Below are positions 10,557 to 21,111 of a DNA stretch of 64,000 nt, piece by piece; positions within the stretch are counted from its first letter, which is position 1, and the number at the start of each line of letters is the position of its first letter. The notes under the pieces were generated by a model that saw only the letters and a program-made list of their open reading frames with translations, did not search any database and was not told the origin of the DNA. Source of the stretch: Siphonodentalium dalli (lineage: Eukaryota; Mollusca; Scaphopoda; Gadilida; Siphonodentaliidae). A program made the translations under genes and the position numbers. Location of the stretch: contig CP136068.1 of NCBI GenBank assembly GCA_032622095.1, positions 138,143,989 to 138,207,988 of the forward strand. The letters are read 5' to 3'.

Positions 10557-13495
10557 ACTTAGTTTACAACCCGATCTTTGTTTAATTTAACATTTTTTTA
10601 GCTTCATTGTTTCAGAAGAATTCAATAAACTACATGGTTTTCATGTAACTGTGGACAGAATATTACAATATTATATTCATCACACATGGTGGCTCAACAA
10701 ACAACTGATAGGAGCCAATTGTTGACATCCCTTTGGTTCTTAGATTTTGCCCACTTCATAGTCTCAACACCTAATCTATGATACGATGTGTATACACAAT
10801 ATCTTAACGAGATACATGAATTGAAAAAAAAATTCAACATAGAAATGACAAAGTGAAGGACATTTTTTCAAGTTACATAGAATTCTCCTGGTGAAGATTG
10901 AGATACTTCACTATTCCACTGAAGGAAAACATTGTCGATCAGAAGTTTTCTGTGCATACATAGAAGTTTACAATTCGTAACTGGCAACTATGTGTTCCAG
11001 TTGTCTTCGCAATCCACACGCACAAAAATGTCTTCCATGTAATCAATGTATCGTAATATTTTGCCATAGCCCTTCATATAGCTAAAATTAGCTTGTACAA
11101 AATGAAGGACTGACTTTTTTTTCGTAATTAGGCGCCTCCAAAATTAGGTCAATATTATGTCAATTTCAACACGTAATGGCTATCTTCCAAGCTCACCATA
11201 TATAAACAATATAATTTGGAGTACTCATGTTCATGTTCGTTAGACGCTTGCATAATTTGAGATGGACAGCCTCGGTGTCTCGTGTATTCTCAAAGCCCCA
11301 CAATTCACATATAACAGAATGGGTTGTATGAGGTAATCAAACAGTTTTAATGCTATAGGTATACAGAGAGCTGAAGATTTATCACCTTAGATAGCAGTCC
11401 GTATATAGCTTCTGTCGATTTTATTTTTATCGACTTGATTATCCGACAGAATCGTCCATTGTAAAACAAGTCATTGCCGATATATAACTGTTAAACTATC
11501 TCTAATTTGTCATTACAAAGCACGAATTTTATTTGGGGGGGGGGGGGGGTGGGGGCACATGTATACAAGAATCCACAGAACACATACTATTCACACACTC
11601 GTATACACGCACATGTGTATGACTATATAATTTAACCACAAGCTGTCAATCCATGGAAATTCCGTGACGAAATATTATAAAACAATTGGTTGTCATGTAA
11701 TTAGCAATTAAAGTTAACTTTCTCTATAACCTAAATGTTTTGATTACTTATTGCTTTAGAAATGACAACATATTCGTGTGATATACCCACGCCTATACAG
11801 CGTGCCCAAAATGGACATGGACACTATTTGATTCTTCCTGTGGTATATAATGGAATTCCTGTGCATGTTGCATCAAAAGGCAGGACTGTCCTGCCAATAA
11901 CCTGATTGCTAATTAACCAGCAGTACTTCAGTTCAGATAAGTAACTAGTTAAATCACCATGACTCGGTCGTGCTAACATTGGCAAAGACATGAAGTTTCA
12001 GAAAATAACAACTCGTGTCACAGCCGAAATATATCTGGAATACGTGCTCGGTTGCTGCTTACGGTGGAACGACTGACAAGACAGTGTGCTCACACTGTTC
12101 ACTAGCTAATAAAAAGCGACGAATTTGAGACTCGCCACTTGATCAATCGATAATTTGATGTTTGATTTACAGCGTGTCAGATTCAACTTTGTGTCTTTTT
12201 CATCGGAAATGATCTAAATAATTTACGCTCTACCTTCTACTCATGGTGGTGCTCCTGTGAAATTATAAGAAATAACTCTTGATTCGATTAAAATTGAGAG
12301 TGATAACCGAAAAGTTAAACCCGAATTTGCTATAATTTGCTTCGCGCGTTATAGAATTTGTCTTCACACTTTTCGCTTATAACGGTATAACCTTAAATGA
12401 AACAAGATTTATTTCTTAAAGATGTTTATATCTCTTCCCAAAGACGTTTGATATAGTTTTCGGGGTATAATATACCAGATATGAGTCGAATATACCTGTC
12501 CGGAACACGTTTATCAATTAACATTGATTCTATATCGATATTTTCTTATTCAATGCGATAATCAAGTGGAACAATTTTTGTTGTTATTTTTAGTTTTTAA
12601 ATAGAGTTATCACGCATGGTACGCTCCGAACGAACGCGAGATGTAATTTGTCCCAAATTGATTATAATTATAATATTATACAAGAAAAGTCTAAATAAAA
12701 TCAATATTAATTGATAGAAGTGTTTCCATACACGGGTCTTCGATTCACATTTATTATATTATTTTTCACAAATATCCCGAACACTATTCTCCGCTATTCC
12801 GAAAAGTTAGCAAGTCGTAATTCACGGTATTTGTTAATAAACATGTTCGTTAATCAGCTGACAACTAAATATTCTATTCTGGTAGTCCCAGTATCGTCAG
12901 TATTGGTCATGACAATATCATTTTAAAGGATGCGGTATGGAATTTTGCCGAAAACGTCCTTTGGTTTTATTTTTGGTATATTGTCACCATGTTTTTACAG
13001 GAAATGGACAGAACCTTGACAGGGACCTGGGAGAGACCATAATATATGGCTATCTGTCCCATTAACACAAGCAATTACTGATTGTAAGCTCAAACAATGG
13101 GAACAATTTCAACATATATGCACATGTAGTGTAAACTTTCCAGCTAATGTTGTGTCAGGTATGCAAGTTCCAATTGTTGAACATTTGTTCAAAGTTGGGC
13201 GAAGGAGTGAGACACCCCATGTCGCCATTCCAAGGCCCCAGTGTATATATCTGAAACCAACCGACGCAGATAAGAATTTCAAGTTCACACAATGCACTTA
13301 CGGTGGATGCAGGAGTGACCAGTGTTAAATACAATTAAAACGACTGTTGTTCCTTCCGTCAATAACTCTCTTAAAGATAGTGTCACTCTTAATTTCAAGT
13401 TTTATACAGATTGCTGGATATAATATAAATGATAAGAATCGAGGTCATCAGATTCTCTAGCACGGTTACGACAAATACAAATACCATTCTTGTAA
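10557..13495. repeat. Block A: older copy of a segmental repeat (pairs with A' and A'')
   Basis: From 'gtttacaacccgatc' onward this block aligns with 32415-37180 and 53350-63866. Shared landmarks are 'ttcagaagaattcaataaac', 'gtactcatgttcatgttcgt'-type sequence, a poly-G tract (11535-11555), 'gcaggactgtcctgcc' and 'cagctgacaactaaatatt'. It is clearly more diverged than A' is from A''. It lacks their ~460-bp insert with a Tourist-like MITE, their ~272-bp internal duplication and their 1.25-kb insert with the satellite monomer. No gene is supported inside it except the GPCR 3' end. Confidence 0.9.
12270..12770. repeat. Foldback family with 'tcaattaatattgatt' core, block A copy
   Basis: The left arm (about 12415-12580) contains 'ggggtataatataccag', 'cctgtccgg' and 'tcaattaacattgatt'. 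The right arm (about 12690-12770) contains inverted counterparts ('atcaatattaattgat', then 'gtcttcgattcacatttatt'). Copies occur at 34700-35190 and 55660-56150. Related arms lie at 6415-6560 and 18375-19445. Confidence 0.7.
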
Positions 13496-14400
13496 TAACG
13501 TCGGAATTCCTTACCAGTGAGCAAACACAATGGGAACACTGCGAACGACAACCATTGTATGGTTGACAGCGGCCAATATGTGTTATATATGACGTCATCA
13601 TCAAGCGCAATTAAGCACCGACTAACACCATTAATTGCTTCCTCGTGGCAGCGTACAACAAAGAAAAAACAAACGGGAGAATAGATGGCAATGAAAAAGA
13701 AGACGGCGCCAAAATAAGGCCATATGGGTATGCCAATACCACGTGACATGGAATAGAACTTATAGAAGCCAACACAGAGTACCATCGTTAACACAGTAGC
13801 TCCCAAAGGTAGAAAATATCCAACGGATAGCAATACCATATCCTTAACGTATGTCAGCCCAATATAACAGTCATTAAGATCGCCACTAATGTCAACAACA
13901 GACATGATTGTTGTTATGACAAACGCCCATGGCAACACTACACTGAGGATCTTCACGAGAATCGTAAAACATCTCTTAACCTTGGATTTCGTTTCGTCTT
14001 CCGTTGGTCGTGTTAATAATAAATCCGTTACGTCTTCCGTTGGTTGTGTAGATACTGTGAAGAACATATCTGTAAGCACCGATAACATAATCGTAAACGA
14101 CACGGCGATTCCCGCAGTACCCACGATGTAATACCAAACATGTAATATGTCACATCCGGGTATTTTTTTATCGAAGTATCCGAGGTCGATGACAACATCC
14201 CATAACATGTATCCAATGCCGAGATAACTAACGACGAAGAAATTAACGACGGCGATGTTCGTGGCTTTGCTCCGCCCACTTTTGGACATTAGTATTCCAA
14301 TCAACATCGGGACATCAAGGACGATGATGATTATGATTAGCGGGATATAGACCCCAGGCATAATTTTCGTTCGCCATGTTTCGAAATCTGGCTGCACCAT
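13402..14400 (-). CDS. Single-exon seven-transmembrane receptor, class A GPCR-like
   Basis: 332 codons, ATG at 14400 and TAA at 13402, with no intron needed. Seven hydrophobic segments lie at about residues 16-38, 47-72, 85-118, 147-170, 184-212, 225-250 and 273-295. Rhodopsin-family marks are the Cys83/Cys178 pair expected to link the top of TM3 to ECL2, Trp158 in TM4, Pro198 in TM5, Pro242 in TM6 (IYSP), and Pro290 in TM7. A basic helix 8 (GKEFRRYYK) and possible palmitoylation cysteines 308/310 follow. The DRY box is missing (LTDMFF in its place) and NPxxY is reduced to FPLCL. The N-terminus is only about 15 residues and has no sequon. Loop 2 contains an in-frame duplication (PTED twice, 12 residues apart). 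The likely role is a plasma-membrane receptor of a lineage-specific chemosensory-type expansion; the ligand is unknown. A possible AATAAA lies at 12971-12966 on the minus strand. Confidence 0.85.
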   Translation of the reverse strand: MVQPDFETWRTKIMPGVYIPLIIIIIVLDVPMLIGILMSKSGRSKATNIAVVNFFVVSYLGIGYMLWDVVIDLGYFDKKIPGCDILHVWYYIVGTAGIAVSFTIMLSVLTDMFFTVSTQPTEDVTDLLLTRPTEDETKSKVKRCFTILVKILSVVLPWAFVITTIMSVVDISGDLNDCYIGLTYVKDMVLLSVGYFLPLGATVLTMVLCVGFYKFYSMSRGIGIPIWPYFGAVFFFIAIYSPVCFFFVVRCHEEAINGVSRCLIALDDDVIYNTYWPLSTIQWLSFAVFPLCLLTGKEFRRYYKNGICICRNRARESDDLDSYHLYYIQQSV

Positions 14401-15210
14401 GATGTGTCTTTAACTGAAACGAACACACGAAACATTACATTGACACATTATTACGAGAGTCTTTCGTGAGAAACGTCAGCGGTAATTTAGGTAGTAGATA
14501 TACATGTAGACAAGTAAAATCAGATAGACAATGATAAACTCTGATAAAAGCCATGTAAAGTCCATGTAAAAGGACATAGCCTGGTAAATTCCAAGTAAAG
14601 GCATGGTGTACCCACTTACATTATATGGTAAACACGGCTGTATTACCGTTACATACACAACATTAATACCAGCAATTTTGAGATTGGTTGGACTCCGCCT
14701 TGCAGAGTTGTTTCCGTTTTGGACTTAAATATACAAAAATTAAAAACAATTCTTGTCCTTGGTTGAGATACGTTTTGTAGGATCGATAGTGCAAGAGGAC
14801 AAAATACCAAACATTTGTCTAGAAATAGGACTAAGATTCATACTATCATTCCCCTTGTATCACTTGTATATTATTGTATGGCATTACCGCACCTCATTCG
14901 AAATCAAATGATATGTGTTATTAGCTGCAACATATTAACATTAACACTAGAGAATGTAGGACTCAGTTATTCACAAAATATATCTCTGTCTGGAACCATC
15001 CTATATAAACAAAACAAAATGGAATGTATATCGCCACGTTTTGATGTAACTGACGACTTTTGAAGTAAAGCATTTTTTAATAAGCGCTTATTTTTCTCGA
15101 AGAAATCTATATTGACTAAATCACGGATGGATTCAGAAATGAAAAAAATAATACGAACATTTAAAGAGCTTTTTTTTCAGAAGAAGTGATTTACTACATT
15201 ATGTTCTGAT
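14401..15210. other. 5' flank of the GPCR, nothing recognised
   Basis: AT-rich DNA upstream of the receptor start. A hydrophobic minus-strand frame at 14476-14658 begins with GTG and has no receptor motifs. A plus-strand frame at 14815-15063 is likewise unsupported. I see no convincing TATA box at a standard distance. The duplicated units do not contain this segment. Confidence 0.5.
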
Positions 15211-15420
15211 TTACATGAGTTTTACCCAATTAAATCTCCACTGCCGACTGTATCTGTAACAGATGTCGATGAGGCTATCAAGACCTGATTTCGTGAGTGA
15301 TATCAGAGCAATATCGTCGGCCGCAGACGGCGAAGTACACGGAATTTCAGAGATGTGTAGGCCATTTCTGGATTTGGTCAAAGTTTCCAGCAAATCATTT
15401 ATGTACACAAGATAAAGCAC
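15211..15420 (-). pseudogene. Non-LTR retrotransposon reverse transcriptase fragment
   Basis: About 70 residues of an RVT_1 palm region are readable. YINDL comes near the start, then SAADDIALIS, where two aspartates of the catalytic motif remain but the usual aromatic before ADD is alanine. The typical downstream string GLDSLIDICYRYSRQWRF follows. The frame has an in-frame stop just upstream and ends shortly after WRF, where intact elements continue. No endonuclease, ORF1 or 3' tail is visible, so this is a dead remnant. The I/Jockey/CR1-type group is my best guess at its clade. Confidence 0.75.
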
Positions 15421-15926
15421 TCTCTATAGCGTCCAATACTGGCCCCTAATATTAAAGCCACTTGGCGGTTTGCGGCCCAAAATGCTCTTAATAATATTCG
15501 CTTTTGAATTTCTCCCGGTATAAAAATAGGTCGATAAATAATTGAACTACATTTCTACGAACAGTATACGTCACAAAAGACCCATTGAAGTAATAAAAAA
15601 TACAACTTTGGACACTTTGGAACATAAAAGAGTGTTCCATGTTAACATATTCCTGATATGGTAACAATAAAGAGCGTTTTTTTCCACTTATGTGCGAAAA
15701 TTTGAAAGCAATTTGAAAATGACGGTGACCATGTCAAATAATATCCAGTCTATCAAGCCGGTATATAAGAAAATGATGTATTTGTCAACCTATCTTTGTT
15801 GACAATAAATGGCATCGATTTATGAGGAATATATATTTAAAACAGTGATGATATTTTTTTTCATGTAAATTAAACAAGACTGTGACAAAACGCTTAAAGG
15901 TGCACTATCTCTACAAAAAAAAACCC
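15421..15926. other. Unassigned spacer ending in a CAA-rich junction
   Basis: No gene or recognisable repeat. It ends near 15925-15937 in 'cccaacaacaacaacg', which is the left edge of the ~21-kb duplicated unit. Everything from about 13496 to this point is missing at the corresponding place in the second unit (37180). Confidence 0.5.
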
Positions 15927-16448
15927 AACAACAACAACGATTTTTTAGCCCAATGGTTGTTTGACCACGATTTTGGTGTTACATGTGGCATATTTTTCTG
16001 AATAAAAACTACTCCGCACATCGATATAGAAGCGAAGTCACCGTGATTAAGACGCAATGAATCGGAGCCTTAACCAAGAACCGGAACCTTCGCAAGATTT
16101 GCCTTATAGCTTTTCAAAAAAAAATGCGAGTTATAGTTGATTTTTGTTCTTAGCTTTTACGAATTTCAATGAGTATTAATTTGGGAAAATGCTGTGGAAA
16201 TGAAGAATTGTCTTCACCATCTGACAAATACCGAGTATTTCCCAATTAACTGATCTCAGTATGGGACAAATAGTACAAACCTTCATTTATGCTACGTATT
16301 TTGGAATTATGCGAGGAAACGCGTAACAGAATGATTGATTTGAGTATGATGATGTCATGAAAATGAGGGAAAATGCAAAGAATAGCAAACTTTATTCGGT
16401 AGTGAATGAAAATAAAACTCAGAGAACCGGGTACCGATTTTAAGTAAT

Positions 16449-16537
16449 GGTTAGAGCACAAGAATTGTTCTTTACCAGAATCAATCGAGTCGGAGACGAG
16501 ATTTATTCTGGTAAAGAATAATTCGCGTGCTCTGACC
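16449..16537. mobile_element. Small foldback, 89 bp
   Basis: The left arm contains 'ggttagagcac' and 'ttctttaccagaat'; the right arm contains 'attctggtaaagaat' and 'gtgctctgacc'. The loop is about 25 bp. The duplicate at 37714-37781 has lost part of the left arm. Confidence 0.7.
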
Positions 16538-16779
16538 GACTTAGAGCACAATTGATCACACACAATGCAATAAACTGGAAATGAGTCGTGCGCTGGCCGC
16601 GATTGGACAAAATAGCCGGTTAGCCACGCCCAAAAACGTGATTAACATGAACTGAATGTGAATAGATATGTCCGAAACAACACGGACTGTTCCCACTTTG
16701 AAGCACCCGTGCGATGTGTTTGTTATGAGTTTCGGGGGTGCCTAACAATGGGATAATCATTGTACTATTCCTTCGCCAG

Positions 16780-16915
16780 CCTTGGGAATTGGTGTACTTT
16801 ACCAAAAATCAGGGAACGATTGCAACGATGGGATTGTGCTCTAATTCCGTTTAGTGTACAATCCCATTGTTACAATCATTCCCCGATTTTTGGCAAAGCA
16901 TAACAATTTCCAAGG
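16780..16915. mobile_element. 136-bp foldback
   Basis: The left arm ('ccttgggaattg', 'ccaaaaatcagggaacgatt', 'gatgggattgt') pairs with the right arm ('acaatcccattgtt', 'tccccgatttttgg', 'caatttccaagg'). The arms are imperfect, about 58 bp each, around a ~20-bp loop. The duplicate is at 38024-38163. Confidence 0.7.
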
Positions 16916-18370
16916 CGTGTTCAATGTCGGCAAGCGCAAGGGTTGTGTGTCTTGGTCAACACACGCTCACCTGCGATCAGTGTTCGCGCTGTCGGTGGCC
17001 ATTTCATTTGGCCAAACTGATTTTTTACCCCAAATGGAGACGGAATGCTAATTCAAAAGCACTGAATAGATCGACAGTCCCGACGAAGTTAGGCGACGGA
17101 AGTATTTCGTACTTCGGAAATATCGTACCATGAAAACCAAAAATTATTTTATAACAGGAGCGTTGATTGAATGGTGACGATGGACAGTCGTATAATGGTG
17201 TGGATTTTCTGTAGTGTGTGTATTAAGACTGGAGTCACTCCGAGTCAGTAACCATTTCTTGGCTGGCTGCACAACATTGAAACTGTATATAGTCAAACTT
17301 CACGAGACAGCAACATATAAGCTCTGACATTTAACCAGCCATTTCAAATAATATTGGATTTAAAACACTAATCGTCAAAACGCTTAATCTGTACACTGGT
17401 TGTGTCATTTTTTGTTGATTATACAGGCTGTAAGATAAAATACATAAAAGCCGTACTTAACTCAATGGTTACGCAATGTGTCATGAACTGCCTCCCGTCT
17501 AATAACAACAACCTGGCTTTACACCATAAACTGTTTGAATACAATAGATATTCAACAGTTATCACCTCACAGTAATTAATAAGCATTATTTAAATAAAGT
17601 TTATAACAAATATTTTAGTCATAAATTGTGAACCGAGGATTTAGTTTGGCCAAAGTTTGTTTTAATTTGGTCAAAAAACATTTGTCCAAAGTTTGTTTTA
17701 ATTTGGCCAATAAAATTTTCATTTGGCCAAACTTTTGGCCACAAGATTTTTCGGTCCAGCGCGAACACTGCCTGCGATTTCCAGCTGATTCTGGTAAAGA
17801 ACTATATATTCTTATGGTCTAACCCTTACTTAAGTAGCCGAATTCGAATAAGAAGTGGTAGTCATCCCCGATCGATCCATTGTAGCGCAGAAAACTTACC
17901 TTGCGAGCTTCGATATTTCAATGTGCCCCACCCGGATACAACATGTCTCATATACATCCATGCATGTCTCGGTAAATTAAATAATACGTCATGCCAATTT
18001 AAGTCGACTACGGATACAAATACTTCTTATCCACAGGCGGTGTAATTTATAATATTAACATATATGGTCGTATATAACATCCTTGATCAAAAGATTTCTC
18101 GCAACATGCATTCTTTCACGTACGTAATAAATATAGACTTGTATAAAGGTGTTGAGTAGGATCCTGATGTTCACCAATATTTGAAAACACGCGCACTGTA
18201 CATGTTCGGATTATCTTTGCTGTCCATCGACACTACTTAATATGCATTCAACACATTGTATGCACGATACAACTTGGGCATAAAATTTAACTGCACACGT
18301 GACTGCATTTTCCTCCAGGCAGTATATGTGCATAAGACAGCGTATTGACATCTCTAGTTAAAGTGACATA
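16916..18370. other. Unassigned block B sequence with a short 'tttggccaa' repeat
   Basis: No gene is supported. Near 17640-17745 the words 'agtttgttttaatttggcca' and 'tttggccaa' recur several times; the duplicate at 38885-38980 has lost one ~15-bp repeat. The remainder is AT-rich with no recognisable family. Confidence 0.5.
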
Positions 18371-18579
18371 CAATAATCCTTTAAAGATGGATTATCTCTT
18401 TAAATAACAAATTTGAAATAGTTGCGTGGGTATAAAATAATAATAGTGAATTAAAGACCCCTGTCCGGAAAGGCTTCTATCAATTAATATTGATTTTATT
18501 TCGAATATTTTACAATGAAATGAGATGATTTATTGGGACACTTTATTGGTCTAACTTTAGAAGACAATTCTGGTGATAC

Positions 18580-19088
18580 CAGAGGCGGACTGGGTCAAAA
18601 AACCGGCCCGGGAAATGAATATAATACCGGCCCATTTGCACCCCCTTGAATCAGAATATGTTCAGGGGGTGTCCACCTTGGGAAATTCCAACTGCACACC
18701 CCCCCTGAATCAGAATCTGTTCGGGGGGTGTCCACCTTGGGAAATTCCAACTGCACACCCCCCCTTGAATCAAAATCTGTTTGGGGGTGTCCACTTTGGG
18801 AAATTCCAACTGCACCCCCCCCTTGAATCAGAATCAGACCAAATACATGTTTTTGCATAATTCCATTTGCACCCCCTTGCACCTCAGTGCTCTGGCCTAA
18901 TATCCTATATATTCATAAACCATGGTTCTATATATTCCCGGTATGAGACCATTCAGATATTTTTACCTGAAAAATTGCATAAATTCTAACATCTAGCGGT
19001 CTAACTCCAGACAAATGCACACGGTTACGGACAAGATACCAGGATACACCGGATTTACCCGTTCTGCCGATTGGCCAGTCCGCCTCTC
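18580..19088. mobile_element. Non-autonomous hAT-type element, 509 bp
   Basis: The left end 'cagaggcggactgg' and right end 'ccagtccgcctctc' are inverted repeats. The flanks carry an identical 8-bp target duplication, 'ggtgatac' (18572-18579 and 19089-19096). The CAGAGGCGG terminus with an 8-bp duplication is the hAT pattern. The interior holds a ~60-bp minisatellite and no transposase. The terminal base of the right end is c instead of g. Confidence 0.88.
18640..18838. repeat. ~60-bp C/G-rich minisatellite inside the hAT element
   Basis: Three to four units contain 'cccttgaatcagaat' then 'gggggtgtccaccttgggaa' and 'attccaactgcaccccc'. Frames running through it on both strands are by-products of the repeat. 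The counterpart is at 39875-40075. Confidence 0.85.
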
Positions 19089-19450
19089 GGTGATACCATA
19101 TATCGAAATAGAGCATTAGGCTGTTCCAAAAGCTATGTACCGAACGTCAAATGTCCCAGATTGATTGATCGTATTGTGTTATTCCATAGTTATAAGTGAT
19201 AATAAGTATAATTAACCTTTATTTGTGTCGAAATTACACAATAAAATTTCTGGTCTCTGTTAACAGTAACCACTATTGTAGCTAAACAACCAAACCTTTT
19301 TAGAACAGAAAATATTCGAAATAAAGTCAATATAATCGATATAAGCATTTCCGGACAGGAGTCTTCGACTCATACATGTATCTAATATTTTATACCCCGA
19401 TAACTATATAATACATGTTTACAAAGAGATAAGCACCTTTAAACAGACCA

Positions 19451-19842
19451 CAATCGACTTTGCAAGCTTTCCTAACAAACGGGTGTGGTCAAGGGGTAGA
19501 ACATTATGTAGTCCGCAAATGACCGAAATCTGCCAAGTGAGCGTTATGGAGCTACATGTATGGGACTTTTCTGGTTCGTGAGTCTACCAAACAAACGATG
19601 CTTGTGGCATGGTGCCCCAACAAACGTTATCATACATGTAGATATTCTGACAATTGTAAGATACAAAGTTTTAAGATGTTCTGGGATAAAATCCAGTGGA
19701 CTGGCATTTCGCACCATTAATCAGTGCAACAATGTCCAATTAAAATACAAATTTTATATTTCGATAAAATATGAAGACAAAATGTGAATAGGACAACAGA
19801 TATTTAATCAAAACATGGGACGACCCGCCCTGAAAAATATAT
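19451..19842. other. Unassigned, no gene seen
   Basis: AT-rich DNA between the foldback element and the minisatellite. The frame at 19560-19787 shows no domain and is merely preserved in the recent duplicate at 40797-41024. Confidence 0.45.
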
Positions 19843-20810
19843 ACAACCCGCTCTCAATACGCACGGGGCGAGGTGTCCCTGGGCGGGTGGTCCCGCTTCT
19901 AATATGTACAACCCGCCCCCAATACGCACGGGGCGAGGTCCCCTGGGCGGGTGGTCCCGCTTCTAATATGTACAACCCGCTCACAATACGCACGGGCGGG
20001 GTGTCCCTGGGCGGGTGGTCCCGCTTCTAATATGTACAACCCGCTTCCAATACGCACGGGGCGGGGTAATACGTACAACCCGCTCCAAATACGCACGGGC
20101 GGGGTGTCCCTGGGCGGGTGGTCCCGCTTCTAATATGTACAACCCGCCCCCAATACGCACGGGGCGAGGTCCCCTGGGCGGGTGGTCCCGCTTCTAATAT
20201 GTACAACCCGCTCACAATACGCACGGGCGGGGTGTCCCTGGGCGGGTGGTCCCGCTTCTAATATGTACAACCCGCTTCCAATACGCACGGGGCGGGGTAA
20301 TACGTACAACCCGCTCCCAATACGCACGGGCGGGGTGTCCCTGGGCGGGTGGTCCCGCTTCTAATATGTACAACCCGCTTCCAATACGCACGGGGCGGGG
20401 TAATACGTACAACCCGCTCACAATACGCACGGGCGGGGTGTCCCTGGGCGGGTGGTCCCGCTTCTAATATGTACAACCCGCTTCCAATACGCACGGGGCG
20501 GGGTAATACGTACAACCCGCTCACAATACGCACGGGTGGGGTGTCCCTGGGCGGGTGGTCCCGCTTCTAATATGTACAACCCGCTCCCAATACGCACGGG
20601 GCGGGGTAATACGTACAACCCGCTCACAATACGCACGGGCGGGGTGTCCCTGGGCGGGTGGTCCCGCTTCTAATATGTACAACCCGCTCCCAATACGCAC
20701 GGGGCGGGGTAATACGTACAACCCGCTCTCAATACGCACGGGGCGGGTGGTCCCGCTTCTAATATGTATACAACCCGCTCCCAATACGCACGGGGCGGGG
20801 TGTCCCTGGG
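19843..20810. repeat. 103-bp minisatellite built of 64-bp and 39-bp subunits
   Basis: The 64-bp unit begins 'acaacccgct', has 'caatacgcacgggcggggtg', 'tccctgggcgggtggtcccg', and ends 'cttctaatatgt'. The 39-bp unit shares the first ~30 bp but ends 'gtaatacgt'. Most of the array alternates the two, giving a 103-bp higher-order unit; the left end uses only 64-bp units. The many overlapping frames on both strands are by-products. The array is 968 bp here and 658 bp in the duplicate, exactly three 103-bp units (plus 1 bp) shorter. Confidence 0.95.
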
Positions 20811-21111
20811 ACATTTAAGAGTCGATTATTTAGGTCATTTACTGTACATAGTGTTCTAAGTCCATTTTAGTGGGAAACAAATTTTGGTATTGTTTGATTC
20901 GGCACTTGACTTCATGTCCGAAATAAACCAGATGTCATGTCTGACATATACCAAATTTTAATGACAGGCTGTGGAAATCGTTTCCATCTCCAAAATTCCC
21001 TTTTTTGTCAGCTCTATGTTGTCATATAAAATCCTACTCTGGCCTATCCAATTAATTGATTTATTTTGTACCTTGTGATAAAATAAACTTCAGTGCTTAA
21101 ATGTTGTATCT
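20811..21111. other. Short spacer with a half MITE end
   Basis: It begins with 'gagtcgattatttaggtcat', which resembles the right arm of the hairpin at 27728-27858 ('gagtcgattatttaggacat'). This suggests a truncated relative. No gene. Confidence 0.5.

Larger units (their letters stand above)
18371..19450. mobile_element. ~1.08-kb foldback element carrying a nested hAT MITE
   Basis: The left arm (about 18375-18560: 'tatctcttt', 'gggtataaaat', 'cctgtccgg', 'ttttatttcgaatatttt') is inverted at 19225-19445 ('aaaatattcgaaataaagtc', 'ccggacagga', 'attttatacccc', 'aaagagata'). Its arms belong to the family also seen in the A blocks. The interior was later invaded by the element at 18580-19088. Confidence 0.7.

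Noticed and set aside
14476-14658. Hydrophobic 60-aa minus-strand frame upstream of the GPCR, considered as a first exon
   Set aside because: GTG start, no donor site that would be needed since the receptor ATG frame is complete, and hydrophobicity follows from AT-rich codons.
16246-16563. 105-aa minus-strand frame, paired with 37511-37795
   Set aside because: It runs through a small foldback element and is altered by the arm deletion in the duplicate; no motif.
19808-20818. Many 60-97-aa frames on both strands with PCWAGGP- or RAYWERVV-like repeats
   Set aside because: All are translations of the 103-bp minisatellite; they exist in several frames and both strands at once.
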